NCBI GenBank assembly: GCA_013339895.1
Contig: JABACO010000003.1
Coordinates: forward strand, 11,391,349 to 11,455,348
Direction: 5' to 3'
Length of the DNA stretch: 64,000 nucleotides
DNA from: Ephydatia muelleri
Taxonomy: Eukaryota > Porifera > Demospongiae > Spongillida > Spongillidae
The notes below the pieces were generated by a model. That model worked only from the letters and a program-made list of their open reading frames with translations, made no database searches and was not told the origin of the DNA. Each line of letters starts with the position of its first letter. Position 1 is the stretch's first letter. The position numbers were made by a program, and so were the translations under genes. This document shows positions 11,536 to 22,149 of the stretch, piece by piece.

Positions 11536-12570
11536 ATGACTACTCGTTCTGGTCGGGTTTACAAAGAGGACTACATGGCGGAGCAATTCGACAAGATGTT
11601 CCAGTTCCTCCTGGAGGACAGGAAGAAGAGAGACCAGGAGTTCGCAGCGGAGCGCGACCGTCTGGAGAGCGAGCGAAAGGCCAGGGAGAAGGAAACGAGA
11701 GACCGAATGGACGTTTTGTACGCTCACATGGAGAAACTTGTGAAAATGGTGGAGGAGTCCCATAGGGCTCCCAGGGGTAAGTCAGCTCCAGAATTGAGCG
11801 TCAAACTTGTTCCCTTTTCAGAAAAGGACGACATAGAGGCGTACCTCGTCACGTTCGAGCGTATCATGACGGCTCATATGGTGGACAAGGAACGGTGGCC
11901 TCACTTTCTGGCTCCTCAACTTTCTGGACGGGCGCAACTAGCCTTTGCAGCCCTACCAACTACGGACTCTGGTGACTATGAGGCCATTAAAGCGGCAATT
12001 TTGGCACGCTACGATATCAACGAGGAGGCCTACAGGAGACGTTTCCGGACGGCTACAAGGAAAGGAGGAGAAAGTAACCGAGAGCTGGCGGTTCGTCTGA
12101 TGGATTTACAAGGCAAGTGGCTACGGCGGCATCAAACAATGGAACAGGTCCAAGAAGCCATAGGAATTGAACAATTCCTCGACACTCTGGAGACAGTAAA
12201 GCGTCTTTGGGTGATGGAAAAGAAACCTGAAACGTGTATACGGGCGGGGGAACTGGCCGACGAGTACGAACTGGCACGACGAGTCGACTCTGGCTTGAAT
12301 GTGATGAATCCTGTGGTGAGTGACCCAGTCAAATGCTCTTTTTGTGGCATTTTGGGGCACGAAGAGGGTCAGTGCCGTAAAAAAGCCACTAGCAGTCGCT
12401 ACTTCCAGAACCAGCCCACGGGGGGGAGCTCCCGTAGTTCAGTTCAATGCTATAATTGCAAAACCTTTGGCCATGTGGCTAGGAATTGCCCGGAGAAGCA
12501 GGACAATGGCCCGCGGGATGGGAATGGCTCTGAAAAACAGAGCGAGGCAGTCATGATGGCGGGAGGAGAC
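11536..12570 (+). CDS. Gypsy-1 gag-like part with two zinc knuckles
   Basis: The reading frame opens near 11476 and the likely first Met is at 11536 (MTTRSGRVYKEDYMAEQF). A coiled, highly charged stretch (about 11600-11760) is followed by a SCAN/retrotransposon-gag-like helical region (VPFSEKDDIEAYLVTFERIM onward). Two CCHC knuckles, C-x2-C-x4-H-x4-C, sit near 12334-12375 and 12448-12489. The frame runs on into protease with no separate gag stop. Confidence 0.82.
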
Positions 12571-12589
12571 GGGAGCGATCCACCGACTC

Positions 12590-12880
12590 AGTTCTGCAAG
12601 GGCAAGGTGGAAGGCAAGGAAGTAAATAAGATCCTGCTGGACAGCGGCTGCTGTAGGACGATGGTACATCAACGGTGGGTGCCCCCGGAGAAGTTCTTGT
12701 ATGGACGTTCCGTAGCTATTCGTTGTGTGCATGGTGATATTGTGTTGTATCCTCTAGCCAACGTCACAATGGAGGTAGAGGGTACGCACATACAAGTGGA
12801 GGCGGCTGTGTCCAGCGACCTTCCTGTGGCTGTGCTACTCGGAACAGATGTCCCGCAGCTGATCCAACTGTTCCAGGGCA
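12590..12880 (+). CDS. Gypsy-1 protease part
   Basis: A retropepsin-like region contains ILLDSGCCRTMVH near 12631-12670 (the D-S-G active-site form) and a later AVLLGTDV turn near 12828-12852, the usual second hallmark of aspartic proteases of LTR elements. Confidence 0.78.
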
Positions 12881-13199
12881 GACATCCGATAAGCAGCTCT
12901 TATTTCCTGGAAGACGTGATGATGGTTACGACTCGCGCGATGGCGAAGCAGCAAATAGAAGAGGAGATAATGAGGAAAGAAAAGGAACGAGCGTCAGGAG
13001 CCACACCCAGCTCAGTTTCGGACACGTCCCCAACTCCCAGAATTACCAAGGAAGACAGGAGGGCACTAAATCGTGAGCTCGGGACAGCTAAGGAGCAGCT
13101 CCAGCAGCCTTACGGAGCCTTGGATATCTCAACCCAAGAGTTACGAGAATGTCAGAAGCAAGACGACACTCTGGCAGGCATCAGAAGAGTGGCCGAGGC

Positions 13200-14350
13200 G
13201 AATGACGATGATGAGAAAGAGTTTTTTTGGAGAGAGGGACTACTGTACAGAAGGTGGTGTCCCTCTAGGCAGGGGGAAGACGCGGCAGTCGAGCAGCTGG
13301 TTTTGCCTAGGCGGTGTCGACGGGCCGTTCTCGATTTGGCCCACGAAATCCCTGTTGCGGGCCACCTAGGGAAAGAGAAGACGAGGGAGAGGATTCTCCG
13401 TAGATTCTATTGGCCTTCACTTAACAAGGACGTCGAGCTGTACTGCAGGAGCTGCAGGGTATGTCAGAAGTCGACACAATCGCGTGTCAAGAAAGCCCCG
13501 ATGGTCCCTCTACCTGTGATCGAGGAACCCTTTTCACGTATAGCTATGGACATTGTCGGTCCATTGCCGAAGAGCAGTTCGGGCAATCGCTACATCCTGG
13601 TATTATGTGACTATGCTTCTCGATATCCGGAGGCGGTCCCTTTACGCAGTATTGAGGCAGAGAATATTGCCGATGAGCTCATTAAGGTCTTTGCAAGGGT
13701 CGGAATTCCCCGCGAGATTCTCACCGATCAAGGGAGTAATTTTTGCTCTCAGCTGCTGGCGGAGCTCTATCGTCTGCTGCATGTCCAGCCGATACGCACC
13801 AGCCCGTACCACCCACAAACGGATGGCGTTGTAGAGCGATTTAATAAAACGTTAAAGAGCATGTTGCGCAAGCTGGTGGAGGGGGAGGGAAAGAAGTGGG
13901 ATATGTACCTTCCTTACTTGTTGTTCGCATACCGAGAAGTCCCACAATCTTCAACCGGTTTTTCTCCCTTTGAGCTGCTATACGGACGGGAGGTCCGTGG
14001 TCCGTTGGATGTACTTCGGGAGACTTGGGTAGCGGGGGAGAAGAACAAAGAGAGTGTGGTGAGTCACGTGTTAGAGATGAGAGAGAGACTGAAGGAAATG
14101 GCACAGATTGTGAGAGAGAACGTGGAAAAGGAGCAGTCCAGGCAGAAATTCTGGTACGACAAGGGGGCTAGGAGCAGAGTGTTTTCCTCGGGAGACCTTG
14201 TGTTGGTGCTGTTGCCAACGTCTTCTAACAAACTTCTCGCGCAGTGGCAGGGGCCGTACCAGGTAAAGGAGCGGAAGGGGGACGTAAACTATCTGGTCGA
14301 CATGCACGACAAAAAGAAGAGGTTCAGAATATTCCACATCAACATGTTGA
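13200..14350 (+). CDS. Gypsy-1 integrase part, upstream of RT
   Basis: A zinc-binding H-H-C-C region (AHEIPVAGHLGKEKT ... CRSCRVCQ, about 13340-13470) precedes an rve core with MDIVGPLP, LTDQGSNFCS and PYHPQTDGVVERFNKTL (about 13548-13860), the D-D-E pattern of Gypsy integrases. A C-terminal FRIFHINMLKEY box near 14325-14360 resembles the GPY/F-end of Gypsy integrases. Its place before RT is the element's unusual trait. Confidence 0.87.
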
Positions 14351-14459
14351 AAGAGTACCAGGTTAGACATGAAGAGGGGGCGGTGTGCTTTGGGGAGGAA
14401 GGTGAGGTAGAGAAGGAAATTCCCGCGTGGGACGAGGCGGTACCTGGGAGGGTGAAGTT

Positions 14460-15150
14460 TGGGGTGCAACTCAACGCTGAACAGAGAGCCGAGCTGGAGG
14501 CACTGCTGCAGAAGTATGCAGATGCTTTTTCTGACACCCCGGGGAAGACCCATCTCGTGGAGCATTATATTGAGACAGAGCAGACTCGCCCAGTAAAGGT
14601 TCCTCCCTACAGGATCCCGCACGCATACAGAAAGCTGTTCGAGGGCGAACTACAGGAGATGTTGAAGCATAAGATTATTGAGCCATCCACCAGCGAGTGG
14701 GCAGCACCTATTTTACCAATAAAGAAGAAAGACGGGACCTGGCGATTTTGTGTCGACTTTCGCCGCCTAAACTCTCTGTCTAGGCTGGACGCCTACCCTA
14801 TGCCTCGGGTAGACGAGCTAATTGATCGCCTAGGGCAAGCGCGATTCATCAGTACGATTGACCTTACTCGAGGGTATTGGCAGATACCCATAGCGACGAA
14901 AGACCGAGAAAAGACGGCTTTCACCACACCCTATGGCCTATTCCATTTCATGGTCCTACCATTTGGCTTGAACGGTGCTCCGGCGTGTTTTCAAAGATTG
15001 ATGGATCGTATTTTGAAAGGATGCGAGGACTTTGCTGCTGCCTATCTCGATGACGTTGTCATCTACAGCATCTCTTGGCAAGAGCATCTGAGACAGCTAG
15101 AGGAAGTGCTATCCCGGATACGGAGGGCGGGTCTCACAATCAAGGCCAGC
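14460..15150 (+). CDS. Gypsy-1 reverse transcriptase part
   Basis: Typical Gypsy RT blocks appear: VPPYRIPHAYR, IIEPSTSEWAAPILPIKKKD, RFCVDFRRLNSL, ISTIDLTRGYWQIPI, FMVLPFGLNGAPACFQRLMD and the YLDD box (near 15042). The nested P element enters shortly after this region, at 15160. Confidence 0.88.
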
Positions 15151-15722
15151 AAATGCCAGCATAGATAATAGAATAAAGGGATTGGAAACGGTATATAAAT
15201 TTACGTGACGTGACGTCACGTTCCGTTACATGACCGTGCTTCGCATTGAATATTCTAGTGGGCGTGTGAACTGTTGAGCATCCGTTCGTAAAGAGCTTCT
15301 TTAGTGTTGTTTAACCTATACCTGTGTGAGGACAGCCTTTTTGACACCCAAACATCGTTTAGCTATTCTTTCCAGAAGTTAAGTTCAGACAGCGGGCAAT
15401 CGTATAGCTGCCTCCTGATTGGAAATTGGTTGTGTGATTTTCCTGGACACAGGTACCATCAGGAAACCTTTTTGTGAGTTCCAGTATAGAGTACGTAGTG
15501 GGTAGTGTGGCTGTGGAAGGTTTTGGAGCCTCTAAAAAGTGTTTTGGCGTTGTAGATCGGTAATTTGCTAGCTAATGACACCCGAAAAGCGTACTTTTTG
15601 TGTAATTTTCCCATAGAAGTGGTTAGGTTTGTAGAAAATTTCAGGATATATACTGAACCAGAGATGCATGTAGAGTGGCGTGATCAATATTTGTTGTATG
15701 TGCTGCATGTTTATAGGAGCAA

Positions 15723-18484
15723 ATGGCTCGCAAGTTTTGTTTGGGTCGGTCACGTAAGAATGCTGAGAGAAAATCCCAACAACATAAAAAATCTACATGC
15801 TTCGTGAAAAAAGGGAGGCCTACTAAGAAAGTGAGTTATAGAGCATAAAGTTTGTACTGTCTGTTATACTTGCCACTGCAGATTGGCATCCAACAGCTCT
15901 CCACTGGGATATATTTGCCCCCATTATGGAGTAACCAGTCTTCAATGCAGTTTGTACACTTCTGCAAAATTGAGCATGGAAGCTCAAACCAAACAGCAGC
16001 TACTGTTACTAAGTCAGTGACAATAAATGAGGACCTAAGTTGGTCTGTTAATGTTCATGGACACAAGTTGATAGCTGGTAAGTGCAACGCTTTGTGCTGT
16101 GTAAAAGACAAGATAACAACAAAAGCTGCACTTAGTCGACTGGTACACCAAATAGACAGCTTAAGTGTTTGTTCAGGAAATCCTGATAGTCATTTTCTTG
16201 AACTAGCAGATGCTCGCAAGGGCATTTTTCATTCTCCTAGCAAAAACATGGTCGCATTTATTGATTCATTCTTCCCTGTTATGTTTGAGGATGAAATGTA
16301 TAGTAGAACACTGCGCTGTAATGAATGTGAACTCTTAGTTACTAACAACAGGTGTGATACTTGCAAGCAGTATCGTTGCACTCTACGTGCTCTGCATAGC
16401 CAGTGGTTACGGCAGCAATAAAAATGCCTCAATATCAAGCCACACCAACTTCCGTTACTTAAAGACACCTGAACGCCAACAGAGAATAAGAAGGCTCAGG
16501 AATGAAATAGTGAACAAAAGAAAAGAAGTGGAAAGGTTAAAGAGTTATGTGAATGTTGCCACTGAGCAGCATGGAATATACATAGAAGAGGCTTTGGAAA
16601 AAGATATTAAGCAAATTATGGAAGAGAAAAGCAATGAGATAAGAAAAACATACCAAGCAGATTCATTTCAGTGTATATTTTGGAATCAACAACTTGAGCT
16701 TTTAAAACTGAAAGACAAACGGCAAATAAGATGGCATCCTATGATCATTAGATGGTGTCTTAGCCTGAAGCTGCTTTCTTCTTGCATCCTATCATGCCTT
16801 AAGGTCATCAAACTTAGTTATCTTACCATCTGAACGAACACTTCGAGATTATACTAACATAGTTAAAGCCAAGACTGGATTTTCAACAGGCATTGATGCA
16901 CAGCTGTGTCATGAAGCAAATATTGATAGCATTCCTGATCATGAAAAGTATGTGTGCCTAGTATTTGATGAAGTTAAAATAAAGGAAGATCTTGTCTTTG
17001 ACAAACATTCATTAGAGCTTGTTGGTTTTGTTCAGATAGGTGATATAAATACTGACTTGTCTAAATTTGAAAGCTGCAGTATGCCACAGAAAACTCCTGT
17101 AGCACCACAACTTGCCACTCATATGCTAAGCTTCATGGTCTCTGGTATCATGACTGATTTGCAGTTCCCTTATGTTTCATTTCCATGCTCAACGATTTCT
17201 GGTGACCAACTGTATTCAATGGGTATGGGGGTGTATCCGAAGGCTTGAAACCTGTGGATTTAAAGTGCTGGCAGTCACTTGTGATGGTGCATCCTCAAAC
17301 CGCACATTTATGAAGCTACACCAGTCTGGTGATAATTTAACCTACAAGACTATTAACCCATATGCAAATGAGGATCGACCCCTTTTCTTCATATCAGATC
17401 CTTCTCACTTAATAAAGACAGTGCGTAATTGTTGGGCCAATTCATATGGTCACAGCTATACAAGAAAGCTTAAGGTATGCATCTTAGTTTTTTCCCCTCA
17501 TAAATTCATTATCTCTCACATCAGATTAATGGTCAAGACATAAGCTGGCAACATTTAGTGGACCTGTACAAAGCACACAGAGGACCTGATTGTGCTACAC
17601 TTGGACTGTCTATTCTACCTAAGCTGAAGTGGGAACACATTGAACTTAATTCTTACTCTAAAATGAGAGTAGATCTTGCAGCACAAGTAAGATATTTATG
17701 GGGATGGATATGTGTGACCAGTATGACTTCCACAGGTGCTTAGCACTACTGTAGCTGAAGCATTTGCATATGAGAACAGCCTGCATACCAAAGAGACAGA
17801 ACGATTTGTTCGCATCTTTGACAAATTTTTTGATCTAATGAACACCAGAAACACCAAAGAGTTTGTACTTAAGCGAAAACCTAATCTTGCCCCCTACATT
17901 AATAATCCTGAAACTGAAGAGCGTCTGAAGGTAAATTGTATGCATAAGTTTGAAAAAAAAACAAAAACAATTATGGTCGCTATACTTATTGTCCTATAGT
18001 GGCTGCAGGATGTGTTTCTTCCGTATCTTGATGAGTGGGAAGCATATGCTCATGCTCAAGAGCATTTAAGTTCTGCTGAACAAATCAAGTTGTGTTTAAG
18101 TCAAGAAACATTGCAGGGGCTTCGCATAACAGGTACATTCTATATCATGCAATAATCACTGATTACTCTAACAAATCTAATGCAGTCCATGCATTCATTG
18201 AACTGGTGAGATATCTTCTAAAGCAACCCCGTGTGGTATATGTGCTGAGTGCGAAACTATCTCAAGATTGTGTGGAATCATTCTTCGGCAAGCAAAGAAT
18301 GAGAGGTGGGTATTGTGAAAACCCAAATGTATCCTCTTTCATTAGTGAGGCCCAGTCATTACGTGTTCAGAGTTCTACAGCAATACAACCACGTAGAGGG
18401 AACTGCAGACTTCGAGTAGTAGATGATGTTTGTATTGATGACAGACCACTTCCAAAACGGAAAAGGATAAGCAAGAAAAAATAA
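15723..18484 (+). pseudogene. P-element transposase, spliced, frameshifted
   Basis: Exon 1 (15723..15830) gives MARKFCLGRSRKNAERKSQQ and a basic run; exon 2 starts at 15882 (IGIQQLSTGIYLPPLW). A coiled-coil stretch (PERQQRIRRLRNEIVNKRKE) near 16470-16530 precedes the RNase H-like catalytic core. Candidate acids are in VFDEVKIKE (near 16966), TCDGASSNRTF (near 17282) and QDCVESFFGKQR (near 18275). KTVRNCWANS lies near 17430. Introns with canonical ends lie near 17475-17524, 17685-17735, 17931-17999 and 18131-18185. No THAP zinc finger was seen at the N terminus. The frame changes near 16410-16425, 16780-16800 and 17220-17235, so this copy is probably inactive. Superfamily assignment is firm from the motifs. 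Confidence 0.8.
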
Positions 18485-18527
18485 CTGCATTACATTACAT
18501 TACACACATGCAGCAAAGCATTTTAAC

Positions 18528-19574
18528 TTAAATGTCATCAGCAGCAGCATTGTTCATATCTAACTTCCTACGTTTAAGTTGCTTTCGTAATCCAGTTGAC
18601 TTTTTTGTACATGATTTTGTTATCTGCTTGTATTGTTCCACAAATGCTCCAGCAATTGAAAACCCTCTGATTGTAACCCACAATTCGATGATTTCTGTCA
18701 ATAGTTGTTGCCCGACTATATCATCCAGTTCTACAGCAATCATAGACCAGTAGAATTGAATACTATCATTGTTGGCTATCTGAGCAATGGCATCTTGCTT
18801 ATCTTTTTCAAAACCATCCAGTGTTGTCAGAAATTTCTTAACCAAACACTCTATTTCATAAAACATATTGTATGCCTCATCGTGTATACGGAACAAGCCT
18901 CCCCGGTCTATTGCTAAAAGCCATCTCTTAGTGTACTCCAGGTAAGTGCTTGTAACAGAGCCTTCACCCTTCTGAGATAAACTTGATAAGCACACTATGA
19001 AATCCTGTCTATTCGGATCTGTACAAGTTGGTTTAGAATACTTTTGCAACAGTTTCCATGGGACATACCCAGCAGCATAGCGCAATGCATTCAGGTCATT
19101 CTCAGTGGGGTCAGCTACTACAATTTGCTGCTCATTCACTTCGTACATCGTCTTCACAAACATTCCAAACAATTTCTCATTTACGTATTCGCATAGCAAA
19201 GGGTCTTCTAAATACTTGACATCTAAAGCACTGCTTTGAAAGTATTCTTTCCACAGCACACGAAGCTCAGATATCCTTGCTGAATGGAATTTGCTCCACA
19301 AATGCCTCTTCTTATTGTCGAAAGCCTTTTTACTCTTTGGGATCGCCGGATCGGGCACAAGTTTCTGATATGTACCTACTATTTTATCGGCAAAGCTCTC
19401 AAACTTGTCCTGGCCATCATGGTGGCAATCGGCACTGGAGTCAAGTATGACTTTCGCTGCTTCTTTAGCCAGCTTCATTCTAGGAGTGTCTAACTGGCAG
19501 TCCTCGTCATCAAAAATGGCACAAATAGCGCTTCTAAGTATCGCAGCAGACATAGCTAGGAAGATCGAACACAA
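18528..19574 (-). CDS. Second gene of the P element, unrecognised 348-residue protein
   Basis: An uninterrupted frame of 348 codons lies on the opposite strand inside the same inverted repeats and converges on the transposase. Notable segments are LNALRYAAGYVPWKLLQKYS (about residue 160), a Cys-containing stretch TCTDPNRQDFIVCLSS, RGGLFRIHDEAYNMF, and a basic C terminus (KKSTGLRKQLKRRKLDMN). No membrane helix or signal peptide is visible. The intact frame contrasts with the damaged transposase. I do not recognise its function; ALRYAAGYV-type segments are reminiscent of the C-terminal region of some transposases, which is only a hint. Confidence 0.75.
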   Translation of the reverse strand: MCSIFLAMSAAILRSAICAIFDDEDCQLDTPRMKLAKEAAKVILDSSADCHHDGQDKFESFADKIVGTYQKLVPDPAIPKSKKAFDNKKRHLWSKFHSARISELRVLWKEYFQSSALDVKYLEDPLLCEYVNEKLFGMFVKTMYEVNEQQIVVADPTENDLNALRYAAGYVPWKLLQKYSKPTCTDPNRQDFIVCLSSLSQKGEGSVTSTYLEYTKRWLLAIDRGGLFRIHDEAYNMFYEIECLVKKFLTTLDGFEKDKQDAIAQIANNDSIQFYWSMIAVELDDIVGQQLLTEIIELWVTIRGFSIAGAFVEQYKQITKSCTKKSTGLRKQLKRRKLDMNNAAADDI

Positions 19575-19662
19575 TCATGCAATTTACGGTATCGCGAAAT
19601 GCGGATGAATCCCGTAATCTTTACCGTTTCCAATCCCTTTATTCTATTATCTATGATGCCAG

Positions 19663-20355
19663 ATGGGGATGGAGGAGTGCCTTTACTTAGGTCATACGGT
19701 AGGGAGTGGAGTCGTACGACCAGAAGTAGACAAACTGGAGGCAGTGAGATTGTTTCCAGTGCCTAAGACCAAAAGGCAAGTGAGGACGTTCCTAGGACTT
19801 ACGGGTTATTATCGAAAATTTATTCCGGACTACGCCTCCATTTCCGCTGCACTGTCTGACCTCACAAAAAAATCGGCGCCGAACACTTTACACTGGACGG
19901 AGCCGTGCCAGAAAGCATTCGATACGCTAAGAGAACGGTTATGCTCGTCTCCAGTGCTTAGGTGTCCGGATCTTGCCGCTCAGTTCGTGCTACAGACGGA
20001 CGCCTCAGAACGCGGGGTCGGGGCCGTTCTCAGTCAACAAGGACCTGACGGACAGGAACACCCAGTAGGATACTTCAGCCGCAAGTATAGCGCGAGGGAG
20101 CAAAACTATTCCACAGTTGAAAAGGAGTGCTTGGCAATAAAACTGGCAACTCAAGCTTTCCAAGTTTATCTCCTAGGTAGAGAATTTGTTGTGGAAACCG
20201 ACCATCGCGCTCTGGAATGGCTTCACAGATTCAAGGACACTAACCCTAGGCTGTGCAGATGGAGTCTAATGCTGCAACCTTTCAAGTTCACGGTTCGCCA
20301 CAAGGCAGGAGTTACGCATGGAAATGCTGATGCTCTGTCCAGGGCAGGAGATTAA
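19663..20355 (+). CDS. Gypsy-1 RNase H part, beyond the nested P element
   Basis: This stretch begins with the connection region (LGHTVGSGVVRPEVDKLEAV, FLGLTGYYRKFIPDYA) and continues with RT-associated RNase H (LQTDASERGVGAVLSQQ, SREQNYSTVEKECLAI-like, VETDHRALEWL), ending HGNADALSRAGD. It lies directly after the target duplication of the nested element. Confidence 0.87.
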   Translation: MGMEECLYLGHTVGSGVVRPEVDKLEAVRLFPVPKTKRQVRTFLGLTGYYRKFIPDYASISAALSDLTKKSAPNTLHWTEPCQKAFDTLRERLCSSPVLRCPDLAAQFVLQTDASERGVGAVLSQQGPDGQEHPVGYFSRKYSAREQNYSTVEKECLAIKLATQAFQVYLLGREFVVETDHRALEWLHRFKDTNPRLCRWSLMLQPFKFTVRHKAGVTHGNADALSRAGD

Positions 20356-20388
20356 TCTGAAACGGGGGAAATTTTAAGGGGGGAGGAA

Positions 20389-20530
20389 TGTGAGGGCCTG
20401 CGCCCTCAATGGAATGTTATTATTATGCGCATGCGTGTTGCTGTATAAATTGCTGTGACAAAGAGGAATTAGGGAGTTTTTCCAACCAAGAAGTACCTGA
20501 TTGGGAACTATAACCAGTACAACTATCACA
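20389..20530 (+). repeat. Gypsy-1 3' LTR with preceding polypurine tract
   Basis: This copy matches the 5' LTR base for base. The purine run AAGGGGGGAGGAA just before it (about 20376-20388) is the expected polypurine tract. Confidence 0.9.
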
Positions 20531-20535
20531 GCCTC

Positions 20536-20891
20536 TCGACGTACAATATAAAAATGTTTGGTATGGATGTGCACAGACACGTGTTACACAAAGCACACAC
20601 TGTTGTTCATGTGGAAAAAAACAGTAGTGCTCTCTGATAATGATGGTACACAAATTTTCTCTCACTGAATGCCTTCTCTGCACATGCATTTTTGATCTAT
20701 CTATTGAACAGCTCATGAGACCATGAGACATGTCTACACATGTAGTGTCATTGGAGTGGTCCTTTATGCATACATTGTGTCCTTATAGAACTGTCCCCTG
20801 ACACAAGGGACTAGTCATGCATGTAAGGATATGCCATGGTTTGCTAACAAGCTCAAGGCTTCTGAGTGCTTGTGGAATGATGAATCCATTG
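20536..20891. other. Flank after Gypsy-1, no feature seen
   Basis: This stretch should be the continuation of the forward gene's intron, since the GCCTC target duplication ends at 20535. No Calx-beta exon is present. Nothing else is recognised. Confidence 0.5.
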
Positions 20892-21307
20892 TGTCTGTGT
20901 AAACTTACCACGGGCCCTGACCTACCGCAATCAGCAATGACATCGCCAGGCAGAACCATCGCCCTTCATAAAAAACTGCGTGGTACATCCTTCTAGAAGA
21001 GGCAGCACTAGTCTCGTACCCAGACCCAGATTCCCAACAGCTGCAGCTGTTGGGAATCTGGGTCTGGGTACGAGACTAAGGCAGCACACTGTACTAGCGA
21101 CTACTCGTAGAAGGCACTACATACTTTGTACTTATGGTGAGGAACAGCAATCTGAGTTCATGTACACTCGTTTAATTCGCTGCATTCAATTAGTACGACA
21201 CGGGACACACAACATTGTGCTGATGAAAACAGTAGGTCTGTGAGACCTGCGATGGTACCTCCCTTATCGTTGCAGATCGTGGTAGGTCAGGTAAGTTTAC
21301 ACAGACA
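20892..21307. mobile_element. Inverted-repeat element, about 415 bp
   Basis: The left end TGTCTGTGTAAACTTACC (20892 onward) recurs inverted at the right end (GGTAAGTTTACACAGACA, to 21307). Inside each arm CTGACCTACC and ATC-GCAA-type stretches also pair. It has no coding capacity and looks like a MITE. The 70-bp palindrome at 21009-21078 is inserted within it. No convincing target duplication was found. Confidence 0.5.
21009..21078. repeat. 70-bp perfect palindrome
   Basis: Two 35-nt arms, beginning TAGTCTCGTACCCAGACCCA on each strand, meet at CTGCAG with no spacer (centre 21043/21044). Flanking GAGGCAGCACTA and AAGGCAGCACACT suggest that it entered a short pre-existing sequence. One half-site recurs at 24894-24921. 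Confidence 0.85.
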
Positions 21308-21453
21308 TATCGATAGCAAGCTAGTAACTATATTCATTATACTGTACTCCGAAAATGCTTTTTTTACAGGTCAGATGAGCACTTGTACAGAGTGCTGATG
21401 AGATAAGAGTATACGTCTGCTTGCAACAATACAGAGGAAACACACAGAGATTG

Positions 21454-21492
<39 letters not shown>
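21454..21492. repeat. (TG)n microsatellite
   Basis: About 19 uninterrupted TG dinucleotides. The neighbouring sequence to 22150 has no recognised feature apart from a C-run near 21978. Confidence 0.95.
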
Positions 21493-21494
<2 letters not shown>

Positions 21495-22149
21495 CAGGAT
21501 GTACAGACGCATTTGCACAACATATACACATGCATCAGGGTGTGTGAACCAACATGAGGGCATGTTCATGTGCTCTGTGTGAGCTAAATATTGTATGGGC
21601 AAAGAGAGACTCAAGTCTCTGCAACTGGTACACAAGCCACCTAGCTGAGTAGTGGAGGCATAAAGAATGATAAGAAGTTGTTCAAGGATCAAGGATTTTG
21701 CCAAACAAGAAAGCTTTATTACACAATTGTACTTAACTACAAAAAGATGGATGTGAGTGTGTAAGAACTTAAAGTCTTATGCACGTTGCTGCAGGGACCC
21801 TCCACACACACACCACAATTTTTGGCCAACTGTGTAAATCTCATCAAGGAATGATAGCCGACAACAACTTTTTCGATGACAACATCATACGCTTCATGAT
21901 TAAAAATAAATTCGTGCATCTCTACATGTAGACTTGTATATTTAATTATTCATTTTGCTCCAAAGAAATCAGCCACCCCCCCCCCACATACACACACACA
22001 CTTTTTAATATTGTGCCATGGGGCCCAGTGCTGTGGTGAATACAGTGATATACTTTGCCACATGCATACAGTGGTACTGGACACCAATCCTATGGGGGCT
22101 GAGGACCAATATATGACATAGAGCTCGCACTTTAGAGACGGTACATACA

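Larger units (their letters stand above)
15160..19655 (+). mobile_element. P-superfamily DNA transposon nested in Gypsy-1
   Basis: A 34-bp perfect terminal inverted repeat (CATAGATAATAGAATAAAGG onward) bounds 4496 bp, and ATGCCAG is duplicated outside both ends (15153-15159 and 19656-19662), in line with the 7-8-bp duplications of P elements. Inside are a spliced transposase on the plus strand and a second, convergent gene on the minus strand whose stops are about 44 bp apart (18484 and 18528). A CRE-type palindrome TGACGTCA lies at 15211-15218. It entered a Gypsy copy with identical LTRs, so its arrival is very recent. Confidence 0.87.
11333..20530 (+). mobile_element. Gypsy-1: Ty3/Gypsy LTR element with integrase before RT (Gmr1-like), holding a nested P element
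   Basis: Two LTRs of 142 bp (11333-11474 and 20389-20530) are identical by eye, begin TGTGAGGG and end ATCACA, and are flanked by the 5-bp target duplication GCCTC (11328-11332, 20531-20535). Parts in order are gag with zinc knuckles, protease, integrase, a linker, reverse transcriptase and, beyond a nested DNA transposon at 15160-19655, RNase H. Ordinary Gypsy elements have RT and RNase H before integrase. The integrase-first order is known in the Gmr1 group of Gypsy-type elements, originally described from deuterostomes. Identical LTRs mean a recent insertion. Apart from the nested insertion it looks nearly whole. It sits where the next exon of the forward Calx-beta gene would be expected. 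Confidence 0.88.

Noticed and set aside
13841-14622. Reverse-strand open frame of 183 codons inside Gypsy-1
   Set aside because: Antisense to the element's coding region with no recognisable motif.
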